From: Xenopus tropicalis
Lineage: Eukaryota; Chordata; Amphibia; Anura; Pipidae
Length of the DNA stretch: 64,000 nucleotides
Direction: 5' to 3'
Assembly: GCF_000004195.4 (NCBI RefSeq)
Contig: NC_030683.2
Coordinates: 85,585,410-85,649,409, forward strand
The number at the start of each line of letters is the position of its first letter. Positions within the stretch are counted from its first letter, which is position 1. Below are positions 27,633 to 39,138 of this stretch, piece after piece. The notes under the pieces were generated by a model. It worked only from the letters and a program-made list of their open reading frames with translations, made no database searches and was not told the origin of the DNA. The translations under genes were made by a program, and so were the position numbers.

Positions 27633-29476
27633 TGCTATGAGGACAGGTTTAACCATAGACATATAGGCTTTAGGCCTACTGGTATATTTAAGGCCTAAAA
27701 CTAGCAAGAAGTTGTAGAAAATGATTAATCATTTAATATAAGTTGTTTTGAATTCAAATTCTTTTTGTTTCTCCTCTCCGCCCTCACACACTTCCTTTCA
27801 GGAAATATTAGTTTTAAATGCAAGCGTTAGTGGCAGCAAACTAAAAGAATTTGAATTACGGCTATCAGAAATACACAAAATACTGGCAAAGGCTCTAGGT
27901 AAAAGGTACAGTCATTAAGTCTATTCCAGATGTTGTTACCTGTTCTAGAAAGTCAGTCTTGATAGCACCCTGACTGACAGAGGTCACCACTACAAGCAAA
28001 ATATATCAGAACAAAAAGAGTTCTTACCTGCTCAGTAAATTTTGCAAGTGTGGGTTCCTAGTCTCTCTGCGGGGCACTGCCACAATCTCATCTTTCCTCC
28101 GTCTCCAAGGACCAAAACTGTCAGGCCCAAAATTGGGTTGAATAACGCTAGAACACCATCTAGATTCTGCTCAAAGGAAATCAGATAAGATTTAATTTAC
28201 ATCGATGGGGAAACAATATACGATACAATATTGTACATTAAATTTCAAGTTGTTTACATTCTATCATGCCTTTTTATACACTTCAGTGTGGGATTTCCAA
28301 AAGCCCCCACTGCCCCCATATCTTGTCCAATCAGAGTCCAATATTCCCTTTTTTTATCTGTCCATCTTTCGTGAAGCTTCTCCTGACGCTTGACCACTTG
28401 TGATAACAGAAGTTCTGGACTTTCCAAAACATCATGTGACATCTGGGGTCCTTCGATAGCGTGGGGTGACGATGTATGATTCAGCATGTAGCAGTTAATC
28501 ATTCCTTATCGGTAAACAACTGTAAACGACATTAAATGTTCAAAATGCTTCTACAACTTCTTGCTTGTTTTAGGCCTTAAATATACCAGTAGGCCTAAAG
28601 TCTAAAGCTCTAAAAGGGTGTTAGTTTAATTTTAGGGCAATTTCTAGCTGTGGCCACAAGGTGTAGCTAGTGGGTCATGTAAAAAAGTTCTAGTTGTAAT
28701 TACAATATAGGGGCCTCTAGAGGGAGCTAGAGGGAGTTAGCGAGTGTTGGGAAAGTCCCAGAGGGAGGAGTTGAAAAGGGTATAAAAGGAGGGGAGTGGC
28801 AGAGCATGGGAAATGCGTCATGGGAAACAGGCACATGCAGGAAGTCATGTGACCGGCAGAAGGGCCTGAAACAGGAAGAGGTAGGCAAACTAGCTAGTGA
28901 GGGCCTAGCTTGTGTTATAGCACACTGTATTGGTGTGAGGAAGCCCAGGTTAGTAAGAATGGGCAGCTAAACAGCCCCACCAAGGAGTGAGTGGGAGTAG
29001 CTTCCCAGCAGGTACCCCACCAGTCAGGGTTGAAGTGGATAGTGAGGGTGTATTAAGGCCTTCTGGAATTCGGCAAGTAGTGGCGAACAGTGTTGGACTT
29101 CCACTGCAGAGCACCTGGCAAGGCTGGTGTTTTGGGCTAAGCCCTGTAAAGGGGGGAGTGCTGTCTGGATGCCTAGGAAGGCACTGGAGGCTGATGGTAA
29201 GAGTGGAAGGGAACACTGGAGGGACCAGGAAGTGAACTTGCCTGGGGAAAAGATTTTTCAACCTGACTGGTACACTAATCTGGCATGGGTAACTGTAAAC
29301 TATATCCTGTTGTGTTATGATCTGTGTGCCTGTGGTTGAAGAACAACCTTGTTGAAGAAAGAAAGTGTTGATTGTTACAACTCCCAGCACCCTTCCTGTT
29401 TCCTTGTGTAGGTGACGTGATTAAAGGGTAATTACTGCTTACATATATGTCTATGGTTAAACCTGTCCTCACAGTA
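27633..29476. mobile_element. inverted-repeat DNA element interrupted by an LTR-like insertion
   Basis: The left arm 27633-27719 (GAGGACAGGTTTAACCATAG, GGCTTTAGGCCTACTGGTAT, AAGAAGTTGTAGAA) recurs inverted in two pieces. One piece is 28549-28600 (TTCTACAACTTC, CCAGTAGGCCTAAAG); the other is 29444-29471 (CTATGGTTAAACCTGTCCTC). The right arm is therefore split by the DNA between. The interior 27720-28548 has no clear transposase. The superfamily is unknown. Confidence 0.8.
28619..29422 (+). mobile_element. solo LTR-like insertion
   Basis: An 804-bp segment with AAAGGG on both sides (28613-28618 and 29423-29428) as a candidate target duplication. It starts TGTTAGTTT and contains a TATA box in GGGTATAAAAGGAGG (about 28780), as an LTR promoter would. 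It lies inside the right arm of the surrounding inverted-repeat element. The end is not a clean CA, so the LTR call is probable rather than certain. No gag, pol or env frame is present. Confidence 0.5.
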
Positions 29477-29529
29477 TCACATCGTGGTGTCTCTGTTTTC
29501 ATATTGCATTTTCAACTTGTGTAACTCTC

Positions 29530-29886
29530 TCACTGTGTATTGCCTGCCCTATGCTGCCTGCCACATAGAGGCAGCATAGGGCAGGACGAGTATGGCACAC
29601 ACAGGCAGCATAGGGCAGGCAGAGTAAGACACACACACAGGCAGCATAGGGCAGGCAGAGTATGATACATACACACAGGCAGCATAGGGCAGGGAGAGTA
29701 TGGCGCACACATAGTCAGGGTAGGGCATGCAGAATATGGCACATAGGCAGCATAGGACAGGCAGAGTATGTCACACACAGGCATCATAGGGCAGGCAGAG
29801 TATGTCACACACAGGCATCGTAGGGCAGGCAGAGTATGTCACACACAGGCATCATAGCGCAGGCAGGGTATGGCACACACAGGCAG
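29530..29886. repeat. about 33-bp minisatellite
   Basis: Roughly eleven units built on GGCAGCATAGGGCAGGCAGA followed by GTATGGCACACACA, with length variation in the CACA part. It directly abuts the left arm of the inverted-repeat element that starts at 29884. The cysteine-rich open frames on its minus strand are repeat artefacts. Confidence 0.92.
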
Positions 29887-31215
29887 CTTTTATAGTCCCA
29901 CCTATAAGCAGTGCAATTTACAACCTTAGCAATGTTACATCTCCACCTTCTGGTTTAATGTGATGACATCACACATTAAAATAATGTTGTGATTGTGAGC
30001 CTAACTGTTTCTATCTTTTGTACTTTTGATAATATCAATAGGGGTTGAGCCTTTGTAGTAAAATAGTATAAAATGTGCTGTAGTGCAGCAGCCAACAGTA
30101 AACAAATATTTCCTTTCACTGATCATGGACTGTAGACAGATGGTGATCATGGGTACTAAGTACAGACTGTAGTCAGGTGGTTATCATGGGCACAAAGTAC
30201 AGACTATAGTCAGGTGGTTATCATGGGCACAGAGTATGGACTGTAGACAGATGGTGATCATGGGCACAAAGTATAGACTCTATTCAGGTGGTTATCATGG
30301 GCAGAGAGTATGGACTGTAGCCAGGTGGTTATCATCAGCACAGACTATGGACTGTAGTCAAGCAGTGATCATGGGCACAGAGTATGGAATGTAGCCAAAT
30401 AGTGATCATCAGCACAGGGTATGGACTGTAGTCAAGCAGTGATCATGGGCACAGAGTATGGAATGTAGCCAAATAGTGATCATCAGCACAGGGTATGGAC
30501 TGTAGTCAAGCAGTGATCATGGGCACAGAGTATGGACTGTAGCTAATCAGTGATCATGGGCACAGAGTATGGACTGTAGTCAAGCAGTGATCATGGGCAC
30601 AGAGTATGGACTGTAGTCAAGCAGTGATCATGGGCACAGAGTATGGGCTGTAGTCAAGCAGTAATCATGGGCACAGAGTATGGACTGCAGCTAATCAGTG
30701 ATCATGGGCACAGAGTATGGGCTGTAGTCAAGCAGTGATCGTGGGAACATATTAGAGACTGAAGTATTGAGTGAAATATAAAATTTAGTGGCCACTTTAT
30801 AAGTTTGGATTCTCCTGTCAGATTCTCTTGTGTGGAAATGCTGTTTGTTTCAGAAAGCAATACTCCCGTGTGTTGGGGAAGGTGACTAATTCTTTTTGCC
30901 AAGGTATAGCTTTACTTGATGTTTCTGCCTGTAATTACTCTCTCTTTCCTCTCTTTTCTACTGTAAGGAACTGGTTACTATGCTTGTATATTGTCTGCTA
31001 ATTTTTATTTTCCCAGTGCATTAAATTTGAAAAGCTAAATGTGTATTAGTTTTCCTTTTAGTATGCTCATGCTTTTCTGAAGGAATCACCCAACTTGCCC
31101 AGATTCTAACTCTCTAACTTGTGTGACGTCATCACATTAAACCAGAAGGTGGGGACATAACATTGCTGAGGTTGTAAATTGCACTGCTTACAGGTGGGAC
31201 AATTCCATATGCTGT
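29884..31215. mobile_element. inverted-repeat element with internal minisatellite
   Basis: About 90-bp inverted arms at 29884-29974 and 31121-31215. Matching words are CCCACCT, GCAGTGCAATTTACAACCT, AATGTTA, CCACCTTCTGGTTTAATGTG and GATGACATCACAC against their inverse at the right. The spacer of about 1.15 kb holds the 37-bp minisatellite and no transposase. It looks like a non-autonomous DNA transposon in which a tandem array has expanded. Target duplication not identified. Confidence 0.8.
30120..30750. repeat. 37-bp minisatellite, about 17 units
   Basis: Unit CATGGGCACAGAGTATGGAC followed by TGTAGTCAAGCAGTGAT. Left-side units are diverged (CAGGTGGTTAT variants). In the centre, higher-order alternation is visible, for example GGAATGTAGCCAAATAG units repeating in pairs. 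It is fully contained in the inverted-repeat element 29884-31215. Confidence 0.95.
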
Positions 31216-33000
31216 CTTAAAGCCTGCACAAAGGAATAGCATAAATGTGTGTGTGTTTATAGGTTTTTATAAGCATAAAGTGTAATTTTAAAAGATTTAC
31301 TTCTGAGCTTAGACAAGCAATATACATGTGACTATTACTCAAGTAATGAACACCCCTTGCAGATCTGGTCCTTCCCTTAAGCACAATTAAGGCGGCCGTA
31401 CACAGGCAGATTTAAGCTTCTGATTCAAGTCCTTCAGACTGATTTGGAAGCTTATCTTCCTGTGTATGGGGCCCACTGACTGAATGAAAATTGGTCAGGT
31501 GTTCATTGGACAGGCTTGATTTTTTTGTTGAATCGAGGACCTCATTGGCTCATTGATGTGGTCCTCGCTTCAACTTTTTGTATCCCCTTCATTGTTATGC
31601 AATTGTTTGGCCCTCGGGTCAAACAATTACATTAGCACAATATCACCCACCCAAGGTGGGCATAACAGGGGAAAGATTCACTCGTTTGGTGACTCAAGGC
31701 ATATACCTCATTCTGTATCCTTAAATCCTGCCCTGCCTAAAAAATGAAATACTTGCCTGATTTCCAAAAGCACCAGTAATGCTTTGAGGTTTTAAAGCTC
31801 TGCGTTTTATAGATTTACAGAACAGTGTGACAGAATTCTTTCCTGGTGATGATAATGGTTATATTTTTTGACACAAGGACTCCCTGATGTGAAGGCCAGA
31901 TTGCTGGGACTTGCTCCTCTCCGGGCACAAAAGGGTTGTTGTAACACCTCTGCTTTGCCAACAGAACACCCAATGTCAAAAGACAAAAGAAATACAGCAG
32001 TGTAAAGATAAAAATATACATGGTCCTCCTCCTTCACCCCAGTGGTGCCTTCCCACAGAGCTTGGCATTATATTAAAACATGGTTTAACACTTCATATTA
32101 AGTGGCACTAATTAAACTGCTATGAGAGTGGTGTAATTAAGTTTCCTACAGATTACGGTCTGATACGGGATTGTCCTCACTTTGTGCTGCTCCACGTCAG
32201 CAGAACAGGCCCCTTGCAACACTGCTTAATTGTAGGTCTGGCGTTCATTCAGCTCTGGTAGCTGCTTAGTGTGACTTGGCAAAGAGGAAGACATTTAAAG
32301 TGGCACATGTGATTTAATGGGGTTCTGTTACCATACTGTGAATCTCTTATTTTACCCACACTTTCAGAAAATAAGCATGATAAGTTGTGTAATGGTGCTT
32401 AACTGTGTGACAATATTATTAGCTTTACATAGATCATCTTGTAAACAGAGGACTGGATTTAGACATGATAAGGAACTAAGCCAAGACATGCTGAAGCTCC
32501 CTGTGTGATGGAAACAGCATGGAGCCCCATGACTGAGCTAAAAAAGTGTTCTGCTGGCTCAGTGCAGTGCCGGTCTGCTGTTTAATGCTGGGAAGTTAAA
32601 GAACAAGTCTTCCCGCATCACTCTCATCCTCACACCACACCACATGTACTGTAGCACACTGCCAGCAGCTTTTTCTGCACAGTTACATGGAACATTATTA
32701 AAGGAGCATCATTTTAATAACTATATTTCCATACATCTCTCCATTCATATGTAATGGGAGTTGCATATCTCATAGAACTGGCGGGAGTTATAAGAATTTT
32801 GACAGAAATGTTCTTTTTAAAATGTTTTCTGCACCTGATGGAAATCATCATTTCCTGTGGGTGCTTAAATAGTGTCCTTTGTCTAAATAAGTGAGATATT
32901 ATCACCGGTTTGCTGCTTTTTTAAAAATGATTAGCCAAATCATTGCAAGTTGCATAAAAGAAATGACATTTCCGCTAGGTTATCATCATCATTTATTTAT
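31216..33000. other. intergenic with MITE-like piece
   Basis: The part 31390-31720 looks like a Xenopus foldback or Harbinger-type MITE remnant (GGCGGCCGTACACAGGCAG ... CTGTGTATGGGGCCC ... ATTGGTCAGGTG). The stretch 32120-32270 is more balanced in composition and may be a non-coding element. No gene recognised. Confidence 0.4.
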
Positions 33001-33130
33001 ACAGAGTCAGCAAGTTATGCAGCACTCTATATTCATTTCAATGTTGGGGTTGGTTATAATTTTTACAAACAAAGGTTACAGAATTAAATAGGATAAAAGA
33101 GCCCTGCTCACAAGAGCTTACAATTTAAAG
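32980..33130. mobile_element. interspersed repeat, AAGAGCTTACAAT type
   Basis: ATTTATTTATACAGAGTCAGC ... GCAGCACTCTA ... CCTGCTCACAAGAGCTTACA is shared in order with the copy at 36945-37095. A short retroposon-like or MITE family widespread in frogs by my recollection; class not assigned. Confidence 0.6.
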
Positions 33131-36100
33131 ATGGATCTTAGTGGAGCTCCAGTGACATATAAGGTGAAGAGCAGTAACTACTTAATAACACAAGCCTAGC
33201 AGCACTGCAGTGATCTACACAGAAACACCATGTATTAACAATGTTTGCATAAGGTTGGAGTGGCATAAAAGCCAACATGGAATTATCATAACAAGCATAT
33301 TACATTTTCATCTTTGGGTTTAGTTTAATTCTAGATTAGTCTCTAGCCTGGCTGTATACATACATGTATACTTCTGTCTTCTTGAAATTAAAGAGACATT
33401 TGATTTTCGTACCATTTTAAGGACCCATAGGGATAACAGTACCTATGGTCTTATTCCCTACCACTTTCTAGTTTGCTGTTACTGTATGATTGAGGATACG
33501 TCAGTGTGTAGATTATTTGTGAGGGCAGGTTCCAAGAGTTGGTTCAGGATTATTTAGAAAAAGCAGCTGCATGCTCCAACCAGGAGAAATTAGTGGCAGT
33601 AGTTCTCCTGAGGCTCTGTTGCCTTAAGGGACTGCAGTAGTGACAGGGAATTCAGGCCTAGCTAAGCTCCCTGATTCATTTAGGGTGGACACCCTTGGGA
33701 CTTTAGTCTACTTTCTCACATCAGTCTCCACTGCTACAGATATTTTGCTGTACTACCTCATTGCTGTGAGTATTCACCCTGCAAATGTACTGTTGTTCAC
33801 AAATAAATCAAGTTCCAGTTATTTGTAAAGAACCTCTGGCATACTATTTTTATTACTACTACCATTGGCAGTGGAGAGGTGTAATAACGCAATAAACAGC
33901 ACTAAGTTTGCCCAGGAGCAGTAAACCCTAGCAACCAATCAGCAGGTACAATTCTCTGGTCATCTGTTTAAAAGTAAACACCTTATTGGTTGCTATGGGT
34001 AGCTGCTCCTGGACAAACTTTGTCTTCATACATTTTACTGATCCTTAGTCTACGTGCACGCCCATTAATAGCCACAGTCTGCAAACCTTCCTACTGTGCC
34101 ATGCTAACGTGCAACACAGACCAGTCCAGAGGCAATAGCAGATATAGCAGTATTGGTGGTCTGATATAAAAACAGTTTTTTGGCAGAATGAGCCTGCTTT
34201 GGTTCTAAAAGTTATGCCTACAGTATATATGAAACACAGATAATCATGTGTTCCTAACCCTCTCAGCTTCTTTCCACATGGGATAAGATTTGTGTTAACA
34301 AATAGGTTAAAGGAGCAGTATACATGTTTTTTTCAACATGAGCTTAATGAATACATAAAAATACTCTTTGCCTATTCATAATTAGGAGAAATCTGTGTTT
34401 TTTTGTTATTTCTTTAAGTAAACAAAAAAATGAAACCACAATCACTTTCTAACTTCCTGGTTCTTTTGAGTCACTGTTTCCAGAGATGCAGGTAGTAAAA
34501 TAAATTACTAGTCCACGGATAATCCCTCTATAATGAGTTAAACTGTATGTCAAAGGCTGCTTATGTCACCTGATTTTATCACAGAAGAGGCCTAGGTTTC
34601 ACAACTCAATGGCCTTTACAACATCAGTAACCTACTGCCTTCAAATAGGAAAGTATTAAAATCATTACTATGAATAGGCTATGTATCTTTCCTTTCTATG
34701 GATAACTTGAAAAACACCATCCTCATTCGTTTAAGGGCTGCTGAAGTACACCTATTTTATATAACTTACAAATCATTTATTAGCTACTATTCTATGGGTA
34801 ACGATCTGTTCAAAAATAGAATGTTTTCCTTTCTTGTCCATGATAAAGATAATTAATGAACTGTTTTGTGTGCTTGGGGCTCTGTTAGCCCAGCGTATAT
34901 TGTAGTGGCATGAAAGCTTGTTGCATACGGAAACTGAAAGGGGGTGGGTGAAGAATCAAGGCAGTTTTTTTTGCATGGCAGCCTGGTTATATATAGGTAA
35001 ACCACCGATGACATGTCAAGATAAGTAAAGAGCAACAATATACTATACTTGTCCATGTTACAGCAATGAGCCATTGGCTAGGACTCAACTTTTCTATAAA
35101 GACATATCACTTCCAGATATTAGAATTTACTGAATGGGGAACCTATTTACTATAGCCAGAGCACCAACTCTGAACACACTTTCACTATAAAACATGATGT
35201 CTGGGAAGTAATATAGAGTTTGTGCAATGGTTTCCCTGTACATAGCATGTTGTTTTTGCTATACAACTTCTGGCATAGTTGGTCCCTTTCTAATGCACTG
35301 TGAACAAATCCTCACTCAGCTGACTTTTACCAGTCTGATATGAAAGAAATGCTTTGATGTTTATAAACACAATTTTGGCGTTGCCTGTTGCACTTTGAAT
35401 GGAGAAAATACCAGAGGCTTATTATAATATCATACACATTCAAATTACATTTCAAATAATGGAAAACAACAAATTGGCCTTGATCTTCTTGTTTCCCCAT
35501 AAGGCTTCATCTAAAACTGCTGTGCTGATACATGCTGTGTTCTCTTTCCTTCACTGAGATGGGTGCAGTTCATGGGTTACACAATCTTGATGTTTCATGA
35601 GCTGATGAGTTGCCTCTGTAATGCTGTTGGCAGGCAAATATATTACAAATTCACATGATTCTAGCCAGTTTATTATTTCAATAATTTAATTATGCTATAA
35701 AAATCAAACACATTCTCCATAAAATTGTAATTATAAATAAAGATTCAAATTCACAGCCATTTCCTTACTACTATGTCAATAGGATTTTTGGGCAAAGTGC
35801 TCTCTATATACCTTTGCTATTAAATTGTATCTACAGGTGGATCAGTGGGAGCTAATCTGGCCATGATTGTGTTCTGGACACCAAAACTAAATGCAAATGT
35901 AATAGAAGGACAGTCTTCAGTATTCAGCAAAAAGGGCATCAAAGTCCCTTTGAGCTGTTCTGCCTATAGCTGAAAAGTTGATTTTCTCAGCAAGTAATAA
36001 TATATAAGGTTATTGATGGTAATACATAATACTAATGCAATGTTGATACATTGGTCCATGGGAGTCCCTTTTGGAGTCTGGAACAGATAACTTTATCTTC

Positions 36101-36476
36101 TGAGGCCAATTGAGCCAATTGAGTCAGCTTCAGATACCTTCCTCTCATGAATTTGATAGACATTTCTTTTTTGAACCTCAGCTGTTATATAACTTAATAG
36201 CACTAAATGGAAGCTGTAACAATAGAATCCCCATGGCATACCAATATGATGCCCCATTAATGTTTATGTACTTTGTGCATGACTGTATCTAGCATATGTA
36301 CAAAATGTTGCAGTGAATGCAAAAATGATGGAATCTGAGAAAAAGCAATGCATTTTGTGTAAAACATGGGCCATTTTATTATTTTTTTGACTTTGTATAT
36401 TGCCTATATATTATATAAGGCATAGTGTGTCTCACAAAATGATTAACACAGTGATCAATGCAATGAAGCTTAACCC
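33131..36476. other. intergenic, no gene recognised
   Basis: AT-rich DNA. It contains one foldback MITE (33897-34023, listed separately). Otherwise nothing that I can name. Confidence 0.5.
33897..34023. mobile_element. short palindromic MITE (family D)
   Basis: AAGTTTGCCCAGGAGCAGTA and TAGCAACCAATCAG on the left pair with ATTGGTTGCTA and AGCTGCTCCTGGACAAACTT on the right. About 127 bp. Related copies are at about 43430-43520 and 45345-45470. Confidence 0.8.
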
Positions 36477-36905
36477 TTAAAGGGGTTGTTTACCTTAGAA
36501 TTAACATTTGGTATGATGTATTCTAATACAATTTCCAGTTGGACTTTAGTTTTAATTATTTCACTTTTTGTTCAACAACTCACCAGTTTGTAATTGCAGC
36601 AGTTATCAGGTTGGTAGGGTTCAAATTACCTTAGCAACCAAGGAGTGGTTTGAATGAGAGACTGGTATATGAATAGAAGAGAAACTAAATAGAAAAATAA
36701 TTAATAAATAGAAGCAATAACAATAAAATTGTAGCCTCACAGAGAGGCTGCTGTGGTCGGTGGCCCCCATTTCAAAGTGGAAGTGAGTCAGAAAAAGAAG
36801 GCAAACAATTCAGAAACTATAAAAAAAATGAAGACCAATTGAAAAGTTATTTAGAACTATTCTAAACATACTAAAAGTTGACTTAAAGGTGAACTACTCC
36901 TTTAA
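36477..36905. mobile_element. Kolobok/T2-like MITE, TTAA-flanked
   Basis: From TTAAAGGGGTTGTTTACC to GGTGAACTACTCCTTTAA. The interior motifs (TTGAAAAGTTATTTAGAA, ACTATAAAAAAAATGAAGACC, GAGGCTGCTGTGGTCGGTG) match the Xenopus T2 family as I remember it. 429 bp, non-coding. The flanks read CCCTTAA on the left and TTAACCC on the right. Confidence 0.85.
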
Positions 36906-36944
36906 CCCTAAAAGAGCTAGATCCGCACTCATGTATTGTCATTA

Positions 36945-37095
36945 TTATGACATATTTATAGAGCACCAACATATTCTGCAGTGCTGTACAATAAATGGGC
37001 ACATACACTAAACACAGAGATAGCATACAATGCAACCAATAATTAATACAAGAGGTAAAGATGGCCCTTCCCAAAAGAACTTACAATCTAAATAC
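36945..37095. mobile_element. interspersed repeat, AAGAGCTTACAAT type
   Basis: TATTTATAGAGCACCAACA ... GCAGTGCTGTACAATAAA ... AAAGAACTTACAATCTAA. Same family as 32980-33130. Confidence 0.6.
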
Positions 37096-37165
37096 ACAGT
37101 AACTGCTTTTATTTGGTCTTTTGATTGCATAACCTGTGTGTTTGGTGCCAAGACCAAAATAAATG

Positions 37166-37500
37166 GTACAGGTATAGGACCAATTATCCAGAATGCTCGG
37201 GACCAAGGGTATTCCGGATAAGGGGTCTTTCCGTAATTTGGATCTCAATACCTTAAGTCTACTAAAAAATTAATAAAACATTAATTAAACCAAATAGGAT
37301 TGTTTTGCATCCAATAAGGATTAATTATATCTTGATTGGAATCAATTACAAGGTACTGTTTTATTTCTACATAGAAAAAGGAAATCCGTTTTAAAATTCT
37401 GAATTATTTGATTAAAATGGAGTCTATGGGAGACGGGCATTCCGTAATTCGGAGCTTTCTGGATAACGGGTTTCCGGATAAGGGGTCCGATACCTGTACT
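37166..37500. mobile_element. ACAGGTAT-ended MITE (family B), copy 1
   Basis: Starts TACAGGTATAGGACC and ends GGTCCGATACCTGTA, giving matching inverted ends. Inside are ATTATCCAGAATGCTCGG and TTCGGAGCTTTCTGGATAAC. About 335 bp, non-coding. Copy 2 lies at 47833-48171 in the same orientation; a remnant is at 18795. Confidence 0.85.
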
Positions 37501-38287
37501 TTATATGCTGAAATTAATTGCACAAAATACCAAGTTTTTGGAACTCGCTACCTTTGTCCTAACACTTGTTTAGGCAACTAAAAAATATTGAATAAACGCT
37601 ATTAGTACAAATGCTGTAGTGTAACGTGTATCCCTGTGCTTTAGCTGAATGCTATATACTGTATAGGAACTGTGCTATCAAATGCAAAGAGGGAGCCCAA
37701 CATGCAGCGCTGTAATGAGAGATTGAAATCAAAGGAACAATAAATAGGAGATATGTAAAGATGGGGCCGTAGTGATTGAGTAGTGCAGATGGTTAAATAT
37801 ATATATAAGTTGGTGCAGTGTAGCTATGATGAACACAGAAAGGAAAAAGCTCTAAGGGGCAGTGATGACTGCATTAAGATTCTTCACAGTTGGAGTCTTG
37901 TGTGTTGCTTTTGATTGAATCTGTTCCACACTGATCCAGTTAAAATCCAGTGCAAATCTACAAGTACTTGATGTCTCAACGGGAGTATAATATTTGTTTT
38001 GATCTTTGTGAATCATTATCTATTGAAAGTGTGTTGCTGAAGCTTGTGTACGGATGATAAAGAAGTACGGTTACTGGAAAATATATGTCCTGAATCCTGA
38101 GGGGAGTCACTTTTGTGCTCAGTAAGTTCTGTACTACAGAGCCAGTGGGCTTAGTGAGGGGGGTTGGCACATGGCAGATTGAACATATGCTTCTAAATGC
38201 AGCAAATAGTTAACTTTGACCCCCTTTGTGTCCTTAACCCCACAGAACAGTGGGGCACAGATGTTTGCGACTTGTGGGTCTATGTTT

Positions 38288-39138
38288 TTTTTTGATTCAA
38301 TACTTTATTGAGTTTACAAATAAAAACAACATAAACTGGGTTGACATCTGAGTTTGTTCTGTTTATACAATGTAAAAACTTTTCCATATTTTCAAGGCAC
38401 ATTGCTATGTTTTTTGTATTTGCACAAAATTTTATACATGTTTCATAAAAAGGGTCATGTAATGTAACATAGGTTGGTAATGCAAGACACCGTGGTCGTT
38501 CGGAGAGGTTTGGCTTCTATATAGTGGGTGTTTGTGCATGGTAGTTCTCAGTGTGTTGTTGTTCGGGGGTTTTCGAGCCATGGGCCCCAGACTTTGTCGT
38601 ACTTGTCTGGGTGTCCTCTATTTTTGTAGGTAATTTCTCTATAGGGGAGTGCTTGGTTTACGAGTGTCCTCCAGCCGTTTAGGGTTGGGGATTCAGTTGA
38701 TAGCCATTTACTCGTTATGTGTTTGCGGGCTATGTGGAGGAGTTCAGTTATTGCTGTTCTTTTGTATGTGTTTGGATAAAGGTGTTCAAGGATGGCCAGT
38801 AGGCACACCTTAGGGTCCAGTGGTACTGGGGATCCCATCACGTCATGAATGAATTGTGTTATTTGTTTCCAGTAGTCTATGAGGATTGGGCAAGACCATA
38901 TTAAGTGGTAGAAGTGGGGGTCATCTGAGTGACATCTGGGGCATGTTGCATTTGTGTTTTGGCGAAAGTGTTTGAGAGTTAGAGGTGTCAGATATGCTCT
39001 ATGCAGTATATAGGTCTGGATTGTTCGTTCCCTTGTATATGGGGAGGCATATTTGGGGGATTCTAGGGCTTCTTCCCATTCTTCCTGGTCTATCCGCCCA
39101 GTGTTGTCTTGCCAAGCTGTTCTGGAGCGGTTTGTGTG
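38288..39138 (-). mobile_element. 5'-truncated L1-like LINE with target duplication
   Basis: Minus strand. The reading frame at 38548-38841 and its upstream continuation encode the C-terminal end of an L1/Tx1-type ORF2: a zinc-knuckle-like CPRCHSDDPHFYHLIWSCP followed by a basic tail (YKNRGHPDKYDKVWGPWLE). A short A-run marks its 3' end at 38288. The 14-bp sequence GTGGGTCTATGTTT lies on both sides (38274-38287 and 39139-39152) as a target-site duplication. The copy has only about 0.85 kb, so reverse transcriptase and endonuclease are missing. Confidence 0.88.

Noticed and set aside
29499..29808. Cys/Pro-rich frames on the minus strand.
   Set aside because: Products of the 33-bp minisatellite, not a secreted peptide gene.
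30120..30750. Regular 37-bp repeats, and the 31-bp repeats at 10473, considered as CRISPR arrays.
   Set aside because: There are no unique spacers between repeats and the genome is vertebrate; they are tandem minisatellites.
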